DNA of 45,018 nucleotides from a virus. The stretch lies in the IMG/VR virus record IMGVR_UViG_3300031329_000010, positions 1 through 45,018 of that record, one strand, 5' to 3'. The notes beneath the pieces were generated by a model that did no database searches, was not told the origin of the DNA, and saw nothing but the letters and a program-made list of their open reading frames with translations. This document shows positions 8,488-17,636 of this stretch, piece after piece (within the stretch, counting starts at the first letter, position 1; every line of letters begins with the position of its first letter). Made by a program: the position numbers and the translations under genes.

Positions 8488-9024
8488 TTAGGTAGCTGCG
8501 ATAGTCGACGGACCAACAAAGTCGACCTGAACCGAAATGTTAATAACGGCGGTGTTTGAGTCAGTCAGAGACGGAGTCGGCTGGATGGCTTCGATCTTGC
8601 CTTTCCAGTAGAACTCTGTGTTATCAACATCCAGCGTAGCAGCTGTACCATCAGCTTCTGTTACCGCCGCAGCAGCAAACATAAAGCGGAAAGCAACTTC
8701 TTGACCTTTGATATCTTCAAATTCTAGAATATCGCTAGGCACGTAGTTGATTGTAACGTCCATCGACGGAGCATCAGATTGTCCTGATACCTGTGAGGAC
8801 TGTTGTTGGCCAAATACAGGAACGTTAGTAATGTTAGCGGCGTTACCTACGGCTGGGAATTCTCGTGGCGAAGGTACGCGTAGAACGTCAGTTCCCGGTG
8901 TTCCGCCTGCGAATAGAGCTGCATAGTCTCCAGCGACAGAGTCGCCGTCGATAGCGCTAACATCGCCTGTAAAAACGTCCATGTACGAGTAAATACCAGA
9001 CGTTAGTGAGCTAATGTGAGTCAT
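8488..9024 (-). CDS. Major tail tube protein
   Basis: The 178-residue protein resembles siphophage major tail proteins in length, position (after the tail terminator, before the chaperones) and beta-rich composition. It contains YVPSDILEFEDIKGQEVAFRFMF and ends with a beta-strand-rich stretch (TAVINISVQVDFVGPS). It polymerises into hexameric rings forming the tail tube around the tape measure. It is followed at once by a promoter/hairpin element. Confidence 0.85.
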   Translation of the reverse strand: MTHISSLTSGIYSYMDVFTGDVSAIDGDSVAGDYAALFAGGTPGTDVLRVPSPREFPAVGNAANITNVPVFGQQQSSQVSGQSDAPSMDVTINYVPSDILEFEDIKGQEVAFRFMFAAAAVTEADGTAATLDVDNTEFYWKGKIEAIQPTPSLTDSNTAVINISVQVDFVGPSTIAAT

Positions 9025-9034
9025 AAATTTCTCC

Positions 9035-9421
9035 TTAGAGGTGTTTGGTAAATGAAGCTTGCCAGACCATCATGCCTAGTGCTTCATTGTCGGGGTCATC
9101 TTGAGGTTGCGAAAGTGTTGAGTAATTGATTGTTAATGTATTGTTAATAAAACGATCAAACGTATCTTCTAAAGTACCAGCGTAGTCAACAGCGTCCATA
9201 TGTCCGTTGTTTCTATCATAAAAGATCCTAAAGAAAATCAGTCCTTCCATAACAGAGCCATCACCGAAGTCTTCACGCTCACGGTCGTTAAAGGAGATTG
9301 AGTATCTCCCGTATAAGCTCTCGTTAGAGATGTTACCTTTGTAATCCTCTGGGTAAGCTTCAAGTCCTGAAGCGCCAACTAAGCTACCTACAATGAGATA
9401 AACTGGTCTAAAACTAGACAT
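9035..9421 (-). CDS. Tail terminator (gpU-like) protein
   Basis: The 128-residue protein contains YSISFNDREREDFGDGSVMEG and a typical NNTLTINYSTLSQPQDDPD segment. Size and position between head-closure and tail tube genes fit the tail terminator that caps the tube and joins it to the head. The assignment rests on gene order and fold-like features rather than a decisive motif. Confidence 0.65.
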   Translation of the reverse strand: MSSFRPVYLIVGSLVGASGLEAYPEDYKGNISNESLYGRYSISFNDREREDFGDGSVMEGLIFFRIFYDRNNGHMDAVDYAGTLEDTFDRFINNTLTINYSTLSQPQDDPDNEALGMMVWQASFTKHL

Positions 9422-9422
9422 A

Positions 9423-9767
9423 TCAATTCTCCTTAGTAGCTGTTATTTCAACAATGTACTTCATTGTAGGTTCAAACCCAGTGATAGTATAGGTTCTATT
9501 CTCAAAGGTTAGAGTTTGGTAAGTGTTTTCTGATACATCACCATACCTAAAAAGTAGCTTAACCTCTTCTGTACCGTCTTTACTAATAAAACGACTTACT
9601 TCGATACCTTGACGGGTAACAGGAGGGACAGCACTTTCAATGTTAGATTGAGTAGTGTGATCAAAACCACTTACGGTTTTTGGTTGTAGAGTTACAGACT
9701 TCTTCACATCACCAACGGCGTTGAAGGCAGTCTCTACTCCACCTCTAATTCTTGAATCTAGGGACAT
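9423..9767 (-). CDS. Head closure (stopper) protein
   Basis: The 114-residue beta-rich protein lies between the adaptor and tail terminator genes, where siphophages encode SPP1 gp16/lambda FII-type stoppers. The C-terminal half (RTYTITGFEPTMKYIVEITA) looks like the small beta barrel of this family. It overlaps the end of the adaptor gene. Assignment is mainly by order and size. Confidence 0.6.
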   Translation of the reverse strand: MSLDSRIRGGVETAFNAVGDVKKSVTLQPKTVSGFDHTTQSNIESAVPPVTRQGIEVSRFISKDGTEEVKLLFRYGDVSENTYQTLTFENRTYTITGFEPTMKYIVEITATKEN

Positions 9768-10264
9768 TAGTTAGCCATCCACCAAGTATAGCCGGAGTTT
9801 CCGCGCACTGTAAGAGGCTTAAGTAGATCAACTACCTTGTAAGGGAATTTAACGGTCTTTGTCCTAGAGTTACTATCTGAAATCGAGATAGGCCCAACAG
9901 TTATGCTTTCCGCAATACTCTCTTCAGAGGCATATGCAGCAGGGAACTGTATAAAGTGGAGCGCTTGTAGCGTTGTAGCTAGCTTCACTCTTTCTGGGAT
10001 TTCATCGTTAGCAGGATTAACAATCAAATTAAGTTTTGGGTCAACAAATTTCGCACTTGTGCGAGGCCACCCAAGCGGTTGGGAGGCACTCACAGCGGAA
10101 CCAAGCCAACGACGTTCGTCAATCGCTGATGTAGCGGTAACAAGAGCCTGTGCTTTGGTAACGGGATCAGCAGCGTCCCAGTCTGAGAGGCCAAATCGAT
10201 CAGCAAGGATCGTTGTAGCATCCGCGACTGAAATGTAGCTGTTTACTCCGACGATTAAAGCCAT
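9767..10264 (-). CDS. Head-tail adaptor (DnaT-like/gp6-like) protein
   Basis: The 165-residue protein has the pattern NSYISVADATTILADRFG...W..A..VTKAQALVTATSAID..RWLG, followed by QPLGWPRT. It is typical of the phage adaptor family often auto-annotated as 'DnaT-like'. It binds beneath the portal as the first head-completion protein. It directly follows the major capsid gene with a normal ribosome site. Confidence 0.8.
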   Translation of the reverse strand: MALIVGVNSYISVADATTILADRFGLSDWDAADPVTKAQALVTATSAIDERRWLGSAVSASQPLGWPRTSAKFVDPKLNLIVNPANDEIPERVKLATTLQALHFIQFPAAYASEESIAESITVGPISISDSNSRTKTVKFPYKVVDLLKPLTVRGNSGYTWWMAN

Positions 10265-10281
10265 GAGTACCTCCTTTAAGC

Positions 10282-11400
10282 TTATGCGTGGTAAATTGGA
10301 AGGATCGGCAGGTTTAGAGCCGAAACTTTACGTGTCCAAGAAGCTGCTGCAGAGAAAGTAGCGTTAGTAGCAAACGCGTCCTCAGCACCAGCCCAAGCAT
10401 AACCCTCAGGGTGCCACACGTAACCCCAACGGTACCAGATCTCAGTCTTACCACCACCAAGGTAGACAGACGCATCACGATCTATCTCAACCGGAGTTGG
10501 GATTTCAATCGGAGCGAAAGAAACAGAGTTGGGTTTCAGAAGGAAAGTACACTTAGTAGACCGTGCGTTTAGATCGCCAGCACTAACCGATGCCATCTGA
10601 GTAAAACGAGTAGGCAGTAGGCGGAATTTACCATCAAAGATAGTAGTGAATTCCAGTTCACCGTCCGTTACTCGGTCCTCATCAACAAGGTTAGCAGCGC
10701 GGATCTGTGCAAGGGTCTCCGGAGAGGTAACCATGTACATGTAGTCCGGTTCGTAGTCCTTAAACGCCATACCAATTGCTTGGAACAGACGCTCACCACG
10801 AGCAGCACCAACACCCGATGCATCAAACAGCTTACGCTGATCAGGTGCACCGGTTGCAGCAGAACCAAATACGGCGGAAGAAGCGTTGAGATCAACAAAG
10901 AAACCAGTTGCTGTGGCATCAGGGTCAGTATCAAAGTCTACAAGACCACCCTCACCTGCATCGCTAGCATCACCTAGGGCGACCTCTGAACGAGCAACAC
11001 CTTGTAGGACGTTGTAGAAGGCTTTGCCTTCGTCTTCCATACGTGTCTGTGCGAAGTCACGAGCAATCTTTTTAAGCCCGTCTTCACCAGAGATCACTTG
11101 TTGCACGTTAACTTGCTCAGCACCGTGCGAACGAGCGGTCTTGATGTATTTTGCAAGGTTAGTGCTGATGTTTGTCATTGTACCTTCAGTGTCGTCAGTT
11201 GTTGACATGACGTTGACTTCCGGCTCAAGAGGCTTGTACCAACGGAACTGGCCAATATAGCTTTCTGAGTTACCGTCAATACCCTCACGAGTACCTACGA
11301 CACCAGTCGTGTGGATGTTTTTGGAAGTAGTGTACGCTTCGTGTGAGTACTGACGTAGTACTTCCTCAATGACCTGAAAGTTAGCATTAGAGATAGGCAT
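10282..11400 (-). CDS. Major capsid protein
   Basis: The 372-residue protein follows the scaffold gene. It carries features of the HK97-fold family without an obvious cleaved prodomain: an N-terminal helix region, a long spine-like helix region with AEQVNVQQVISGEDG and FAQTRMEDEGKAFYNVLQG, and a C-terminal domain ending TRKVSALNLPILPIYHA. It forms the icosahedral shell. No prohead protease gene is visible nearby, which suggests scaffold release without proteolysis. Confidence 0.9.
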   Translation of the reverse strand: MPISNANFQVIEEVLRQYSHEAYTTSKNIHTTGVVGTREGIDGNSESYIGQFRWYKPLEPEVNVMSTTDDTEGTMTNISTNLAKYIKTARSHGAEQVNVQQVISGEDGLKKIARDFAQTRMEDEGKAFYNVLQGVARSEVALGDASDAGEGGLVDFDTDPDATATGFFVDLNASSAVFGSAATGAPDQRKLFDASGVGAARGERLFQAIGMAFKDYEPDYMYMVTSPETLAQIRAANLVDEDRVTDGELEFTTIFDGKFRLLPTRFTQMASVSAGDLNARSTKCTFLLKPNSVSFAPIEIPTPVEIDRDASVYLGGGKTEIWYRWGYVWHPEGYAWAGAEDAFATNATFSAAASWTRKVSALNLPILPIYHA

Positions 11401-11421
11401 AGTTTAATCCTTTCGTTAGAA

Positions 11422-12186
11422 TCATCGGACGCCCAATTTCTTTCGTGTTTGGGCTATCATCTGATCTTGTGGAACATCGAAAATCGATTTAGGTTTGTCT
11501 TGAGGCACACTTGTCGAAGTCATCGACGTAGTAGAACTCCCAGTATTTTGCTTCGGTTTGAAAAGAAACCTGTTTTCTTCATCTTCTAGATAACTAGAAA
11601 CAGTAGACTCGATGTCTTTACCATCGCGAGAGACCCAACGACCACTGTCGTCTTGAATAAGAGAATCAACAATGTCCCGACGTGCAGATGCGCGAGCACG
11701 ATCGTTACGGAATTCTGCAGTACTTAGAGAAGCGTCAACGGCGTTATCACGACGAAGACTCACGTTTTCACCCCTTAGAGTTTCTAGTTCAGAATTCATA
11801 TCAGAGATCTGCGCTTCTAGCGCTTCTTTGTCTTTACCTGCTGATTTCATAGCTTCAATCTCAGCTTCCCTCTCACGCTTTTTAGTGTCTTTGAGTTCTG
11901 CTTGGGTATCTTTGAGTTTCTTATCAAGAGCATCCATCTTTTCTTTGAATTGCTGTTTCAAAACCTCAAGCTCTGAATCTTCTTTCTTATTCTTGTCTTT
12001 TTCTTTGTTCTTATTATCAGAGCCATCAACGTCAGCGTCCGCATCAGTTGTTTCCTCTTTGATATCATCTTCAGTGTTTCCGTTTTCGTCATCTTCGTTT
12101 GAAGCATTATCTTTTTCGGATTGAGCATCATCAATTTTCTTACGAAGCTCTTCCATTTGTGCTTTGAGTTCTTCTTTAGTAGCCAT
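11422..12186 (-). CDS. Capsid scaffold protein
   Basis: The protein is about 254 residues from the ATG at 12186, which has AGGAGA 9 nt upstream. It is almost entirely charged coiled coil (KEELKAQMEELRKKIDDAQ, then KEKMDALDKKLKDTQAELK) with a very acidic D/E-rich stretch. It ends in a short conserved-looking tail (PKSIFDVPQDQMIAQTRKKLG). This fits an internal scaffold directing capsid assembly. It sits between the MuF-polymerase and major capsid genes, the expected place. Confidence 0.85.
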   Translation of the reverse strand: MATKEELKAQMEELRKKIDDAQSEKDNASNEDDENGNTEDDIKEETTDADADVDGSDNKNKEKDKNKKEDSELEVLKQQFKEKMDALDKKLKDTQAELKDTKKREREAEIEAMKSAGKDKEALEAQISDMNSELETLRGENVSLRRDNAVDASLSTAEFRNDRARASARRDIVDSLIQDDSGRWVSRDGKDIESTVSSYLEDEENRFLFKPKQNTGSSTTSMTSTSVPQDKPKSIFDVPQDQMIAQTRKKLGVR

Positions 12187-12247
12187 TAAAATTTCTCCTA
12201 CAGTCACTGACTGTGTTAGCCGTTGAGTTACAAACTCTCAGGTCGAA

Positions 12248-15200
12248 TTAGGGTCCTACACCATAAAAATCTTTATTAGGTACGTCCGTCAATATGTCTT
12301 TCCTAGTTATAGGGTTAGGCGGATCAATAAGACCAAGTTGTTTTGCTTCAGCGAGAAGTTCATCGTAGGTAGCCTTAGGCAACCCCTCTTTTCGCATTTC
12401 AGCAAGAGTTCTTCGGATAGTATCCCCCTCTAGGGCATCCGCATAGATTTCACGGAGAGCAGCTTTAGCGTTATCTGCTTCCGCTAGATTAGTAAAGAAA
12501 GCGTCGTGGATTGTACCAGTAGACTTGCCCTCTTTGCGGCCCCACAAGTGGAACTTGCGAACAATAACCGCGTCGTTAGAATGGTTTCCATTCACACCCA
12601 GACCAATAGAAGCATCTTGGACAGATCCTTTTCCAAGGAGCTTGCCGTCTTCAGCTTGTGCTGCATAGATGTTCATAACCTTTCGTCCTGTTATGGGATC
12701 CCTGAATTCAATTCTCTCTTGAAGTTCCGGTCGGTATCTTTGTGTCATAACCTTACCGTCAAAAGTCACCCACGGGATGTCTACCTTTTTAGTTTCAGTT
12801 GTAAAGCGTTTAGATACTCTTTTCCAGAAATTAATGAATTCATTTGTAACAGGTGCTCTGTCAGACAGCTTCTCTGACATTAGCGCAGAAAGTTCTTTAA
12901 AGTCATTTGGGCCAATCAGGCCTCCACGAGCACTAGTCACCTTAGCAACAAAGTCTGCCGTGTCGCTGTGAATTTCTTCTGCTTCTTTTAGAAGCCTTAG
13001 ACCAATAGACTGGTCCTTGTTCACCATATTGATAAGCTCACCCCTAAAGGCTTTCAGATTAGCTGAAGTAAGTTCTGCACCAATCCTATCTGCTTGTTTG
13101 ATCTGTGAATCAATTATCCTAAGCTGACCGCTTAGCTCTGATTTAGTAATTGTAGTAAAGCCTTTTTCATCTAGAAGTTTAGATAGCTTTGCTGCAACGT
13201 TAGCGGTCTTAGTTGCCTCACCGGCACCGTAGAAACTTACCCAATTTGTTCAATGGGGTGGTTATTCCCATCCGCATAACAATAACTTAGCTATGCTGCT
13301 ACATGTTTCCATGCAGATCAGACTATATCATCAACCTCTCTGTAGTAGGTTGCCCTGCGCTTCCACTCGACACTTGAGTGTACTCCTCTCGGATAGTCGT
13401 TGAACGTTCCTTATACAATACTATAGTATTGTATGAGGCTTCGCTGCTGATTGTCTTCACCGTTACGTGGTCAGAGTTTCCAGCAATTCACAGGGTTTAA
13501 AGAACACAATATAAGTTTATGTTCTGCGCTTTAGCACCTTTAGCAAGATCCTCCCAAGTCAAGTTCGCGTCACGGAGCGCCTTAATCTTGTTGAAACGAG
13601 GATCATTAATGGTGTCAATAGCCACTAGGTCATAGAGTCTATTCTTTTGTGTCGTAGGAACAACGTTAGAGGCTTCCGAGACCATACGGTCCCCAGTAGA
13701 AAGCCCGATAATTTGTGCACCAGAGGACGACGCATCGTTCTCTATCATAAGACGTGTTTTAAATGATTTGAGTTTAGCAGCATCTCTCATGTCGCCGCCA
13801 ACGTGGTCATATACACGAGCATACTCTAAAGCCATACGAGACATCTTAGGTACCTCGGGTCCTTCTAGACCCTTGATTAGGGGGTGTTCTAGGAACTCCC
13901 TCATACGCCTGTCTCTCTGGGTTTCTTGCTGCATTAGCCTTCCTAGAGAAAGAATGTCTTCCCGCTTTCTCTGAAAGATAGCCTTACGACCACTAAGGGT
14001 AAGAGCCTCTGTACCGGGTCCAATCATAGCTCCAATCTGGGTTTCTAGCTCATCTACTGCATTGAGAGTCATTGGAGTAGCAATAGCATCATCTAAAAAG
14101 GGTCGAACCATCTCACCACCAGTAGGTGTCAGGTATCCACGGTGGTAGACACGGCCACGGCTATCCATGTATGTATCCGACCAAAAGGGTTTACCACGAT
14201 TTGTCTGGTACCTGCCTGCTGTCATGAAACCAAAGCCTTGGTCACCACGTTTGATGATCTCGTGTCTAAACTCATTAAGGCCATCGTAGTAATCTGTGTT
14301 ACCGCGAGGGTCACGGAACCTAACAACATCATCCATAAAGTTAAAGAACACCGGATCTGTTTGGTATTGTGTACCAGAGGCTTGGTTTAGAGCATTAGCA
14401 AAGTCTGCATCAACCTGATTTGCGTCAAAGCTAGCGTACTTACGTCTAGATATGATAGGTCTGCCGGTAACATTACCACGAGCATCAAAGGCTTCCTTCT
14501 TACCAGCGCGGACAAACTGCCTATCTCTATCAAAAGAAATACCCATACGTCTGCCAACAACAACTCGTCTTTCAGCCTTCTGTAGCTCAATAAGACGTTT
14601 GTCGATTACCTCAACCTCTCTAGAAACTGTGTCTCCCCAGAAGCCTGTGGCACGACCTGTCTCTACATCTAGAACACCTCTGCGGGTCTTACCACGGTAG
14701 TTGAGACGGATCATCTTTCTGTCCTTCATGTAATCAAGGACTCTGGAACCGTCTTTGTGGTAGTCTTGTAAAGTGTGTTTCTGGAATGGGTTAACATCTT
14801 CTAGATCTTTTGCCATTTGTTTACCAATAGCAATAGAAAGACCGTCGTAGTCTGTCATTTGTCCAGAACCAACAAGCTTTACTGCTTTAGAAAGAGAGTT
14901 GAGTACTTTGTCATCCATTACCTTTGATGTAGGATTCTTCTTAGATGTAAGAAATTCAAAGTCAATAATTCTACGAATACGTTCATCGATACCACGTTCA
15001 AATCTAACAGCTAATTCGTCTGTGGGTGTTCTATACCATTTTAAGTACTTAGCAAATGAGGTTTTCTCCCAACGCTTCTTAAGTGTTTCGGGTTTCTTGA
15101 CTTTTCCCAGAAGACCTTGGAAATAAGACCTTGGTGGGCTTTTCCCTCTGAAGTAAAGCTCTTTCGAGAGTTTAGCTCCAACACCAATACGGAAGGAATC

Positions 15201-17003
15201 AATAGACCTCTGATCTGCAAGAAGTCTATCCTGTAGCTGATCAATCTTGTAGTAATCACCCATAAGCTGGACTTGAGGTCCTCCTTCTTTAGCACCAAAG
15301 AAGCGAGAAAATAAGTTGTATTTATCTCTCTGTCTAGTATCAAGAAGACGGGCAGTGTTCTGAACAGCAAATCTATTTTCTGCTCTAAGTACATTAGCAA
15401 AGTTGTCCCAAGGCTGCTTGTCTTTCCTAGCTCGCTCTATTACAACCCTAAGGTTTTCAATAGCAACTGTTTGCTGATTTGTTGACACTTTCTCTTCTAA
15501 GGAGTTAATCACAGATCCAATGAAGTCTTTATCTTCAGATTGGAGGACTTTAGAGTTCCTCATGAAGTCAAGACGTTCTTGTAGAAGTGTGTAGTTAGGA
15601 TCATAAAGGTTGTTGTTTCTTGCCTCACCTGTAAGGGGGTCGAAGCTATTATTACTTTCATCGAAGATGTTAGCTGTACGGCGACGAGCGGTTTGTTTAC
15701 CTTGCAGTGTTGTACCTTTAAAGTCCGTTAGAGAGTAAGTTTTACCGAGATCATCAGCATCATTGACAAATAGATCTACAACCTCTCGCTTATACTTAGC
15801 ATTCCTGACGAGGGTGCTAGGGCGCGCCACAGCGATCTGTGTTACGACATCTTCACCTATCGACTGCTTAGGGCGGAAAATGTTAGTAAGATTAGCAGCA
15901 CGACGTCTCAAAGCAGTAATAGAGAGTGCGCTACCTTGAGGTGTCACGAAGTTATCGGCTTTGACTTCTCCTTTTCGGAAAAGATCTGCCTTTTCTTGAC
16001 TACCAAGGATCTTTGTTTGGACATCATAAGCCTGACGTTTAAGCCACTGACCAAAGGTTTCTTTCTCTGGGGGAGATCCTGTTAAAGAACTTCCTTTCGT
16101 GGTTTCAAGAGCAGCTAAATTGATCCTATCAGACTCTTTCTTTAGCAGTTCGGCTTTGCTCTCAAATATAGGAACAAGGGTAGAACGGCAGTTAAAGTGT
16201 AGTGGAGGGGCAAAACGCCTATCACCTACATCATAGATCTTACCATCATGATAACGACAAATGCTAGAAGTACGATTATCAAGCATTGCTTGGAACATGT
16301 AGCCTTTGATGGCTTCCTTGTTTTCCCCTACCGCACTAAACAGAGCATCGCGCTGCGTAGCTGTGATACCTGTACGAGAAAGAGTACCCGCTTGGTGGGC
16401 TGTCATCTTGGTTGTTTTGCTGACGTCACTAATAATTTGATTTTGAGACTTATTATCTCTACGACCACGCTTCAACCAAGTTTGTACCCTAGTTGTCTCA
16501 CCACGAGCAATGTTCTCTACGTTATTTTTGATAGCAGCATCACCGTTGATACTAGCGCCAGTAATATCTGCTAGATCAGCCTTGTTCTTAGGTCTACGAA
16601 CGGAGAACCATCCTTTAGTGTGTTTTGAGATACTATCAGTGTAGAAATCTACCTCAGCACCATGTAGCTCTGTCAAATTTGTCTTCTGCCAAGAAAAGAG
16701 CTCTGTAGCAAAACGGTTTTGCTCTCGTCTGAATTTGTTGGCTATTTTCTTCTTTTGATCAATAGTAGTTGTTGCTAAGTCTTCCTTAACAAGCTTAACT
16801 AGAGACTCACGATGACGATTTACAATACGACTATTACCAATCTGAATGCTCTCTTCGAACTTTCTAACGTCAGTAAGGTGATCAATCACCTCGTCGTTCA
16901 TTTTCTGTGTAACATCCATTCTAGCAATCTCCTGATTGGTAAGTTTGGTGGAATGAACCGCACAGTCCTTGCAAAAGACCGTCGCCCCCTTAGAACATGT
17001 CAC
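12248..17003 (-). CDS. MuF head-morphogenesis / single-subunit RNA polymerase fusion (intron-split)
   Basis: The spliced gene, join(12248..13241,13519..17003) on the minus strand, encodes 1492 residues. Residues about 168-280 are a MuF/SPP1 gp7-like domain, with LDNRTSSICRYHDGKIY and PPLHFNCRSTLVPI. From about residue 900 on it is a T7/N4-type RNA polymerase: DSRGRVY (about 947), motif A DASSSGAQ (catalytic D1090), motif B K1158 to Y1166-G1167, and motif C IHDAF (H1407, D1408). A long helical, basic linker joins the two. MuF proteins bind the portal inside the head and can be ejected with DNA, so a virion RNA polymerase is implied. The GTG at 17003 lacks a good ribosome site. The ATG at 16919 has CAGGAG 9 nt upstream and may be the true start, in which case residue numbers drop by 28. 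Confidence 0.9.
13242..13518 (-). ncRNA. Group I self-splicing intron (277 nt, no ORF)
   Basis: The minus-strand RNA contains the four conserved core elements. P is AAUUGCUGGAAAC and pairs with Q (ACAAUCAGCAGCGAAGCC) to form P4. R is GUUCAACGACUAUC and pairs through GACUAU with S (GAUAUAGUC) to form P7. P1 is formed by 5' exon AGAACAU and guide GUGUUCU, ending in the required U.G pair. The intron ends in G. Excision joins AA CAU to GGUAAG and restores the frame (N-M-V-S-F-Y-G). The intron lacks an endonuclease ORF. It interrupts the polymerase coding sequence exactly in motif B. It could be read as a frameshift or pseudogene if missed. Confidence 0.95.
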
Positions 17004-17093
17004 CCCGTTTTATGATTTTTGCCTGCAGCTTTCTTGGCATAACGTTTTCACCCTGCATTTAACTTGCCTAAGGCAGCAAAGAGTAATTATGGC

Positions 17094-17164
17094 CGACCCG
17101 GAAGGACTCGAACCCTCACTTGAAGATTAGAAGTCAACTGTTCTATCCTGTTGAACTACGGATC
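17094..17164 (-). tRNA. tRNA-Arg (UCU)
   Basis: D-arm (GTTC/GAAC), T-arm with TTCGAGT and a 7-nt anticodon loop CTTCTAA give anticodon UCU, reading AGA. The acceptor has one mismatch and the anticodon stem has two U.U mismatches, so folding is weaker than normal. CCA is not encoded directly after the discriminator. It is the last member of the cluster before the MuF-polymerase gene. Confidence 0.8.
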
Positions 17165-17217
17165 AATGTATAGTGTTTATAGTTTATGTGTGTCGTATCC
17201 TAGCTTAATCTTATGTA

Positions 17218-17293
17218 TGGTGGTCCTGCCGGGACTCGAACCCAGATATTACGATTATAAGTTGTACGCTCTAACCAGTTGAGCTACAAGACA
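17218..17293 (-). tRNA. tRNA-Ile (UAU)
   Basis: Good D- and T-arms (GCTC/GAGC; CTGGG TTCGAGT CCCGG), an encoded CCA and loop CTTATAA give anticodon UAU for the rare AUA codon. The acceptor has a position 1-72 mismatch and a T.G pair; one anticodon-stem mismatch is present. Confidence 0.8.
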
Positions 17294-17306
17294 TTGATTA
17301 TTAAAT

Positions 17307-17393
17307 TGGTACGGGTAGAGGGAGTCGAACCCCCACGTCTTTTAAAACACTAGGACCTAAACCTAGCGCGGCTACCTATTTCGCCATACCCGC
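17307..17393 (-). tRNA. tRNA-Leu (UAG)
   Basis: This is a class II tRNA with a long variable arm, perfect CTAGG/CCTAG anticodon stem, loop TTTAGGT, GCGGGTA acceptor and encoded CCA. The anticodon UAG reads CUA and other CUN codons. It looks fully functional. Confidence 0.93.
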
Positions 17394-17394
17394 A

Positions 17395-17471
17395 TGGTCC
17401 CCCACCCCGGACTCGAACCGGGAGAACCGGCAGTTTAAGTGCCGTACGGTTACCAATTACGTCAGTGGGGA
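17395..17471 (-). tRNA. tRNA with UAA anticodon (Leu UUA) but class I shape
   Basis: A well-paired acceptor (TCCCCAC/GTGGGGG), perfect anticodon stem CGGCA/TGCCG with loop CTTAAAC, a 5-bp T-stem and encoded CCA are present. The anticodon UAA should read UUA leucine. The variable region is only about 5 nt, whereas bacterial leucine tRNAs normally have a long arm. Amino acid identity is therefore uncertain. Confidence 0.8.
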
Positions 17472-17489
17472 ATGGTACCGTGTAATTAG

Positions 17490-17564
17490 TGGTGGAAAGG
17501 GGAAGAATCGAACTTCCTACGCGCAGGGCTTCAACCTACCGCTCTACCTCTGAGCTAATCGGGT
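17490..17564 (-). tRNA. tRNA-Phe (GAA) with unpaired acceptor arms
   Basis: The D-arm, T-arm (GGAAG TTCGATT CTTCC), anticodon stem and loop TTGAAGC, and encoded CCA are all normal; the anticodon is GAA. The 5' acceptor strand ACCCGAT does not pair with the 3' strand CCTTTCC at any position. It is probably a recombinant or dead tRNA, unless it is edited. Confidence 0.65.
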
Positions 17565-17576
17565 AAATATAAATAA

Positions 17577-17630
17577 TGGCAGCTTAGGTAGGACTCGAAC
17601 ATACATGTGTTACCAGTCAGCCACTAAGCT
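17577..17630 (-). tRNA. 54-nt tRNA-like element lacking an anticodon arm
   Basis: A perfect 7-bp acceptor (AGCTTAG/CTAAGCT) with encoded GCCA encloses a D-loop-like part (ACTGGTAA) and a T-loop (TTCGAGT), but nothing corresponding to an anticodon arm. It is either a deleted tRNA or a functional tRNA mimic. Confidence 0.5.
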
Positions 17631-17636
17631 ATTAGT

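Noticed and set aside
13027-13500. Stop codon and gap that make the polymerase gene look like two genes or a pseudogene
   Set aside because: The gap has the full group I intron core and splicing restores the frame at a conserved motif, so I treat it as an intron.
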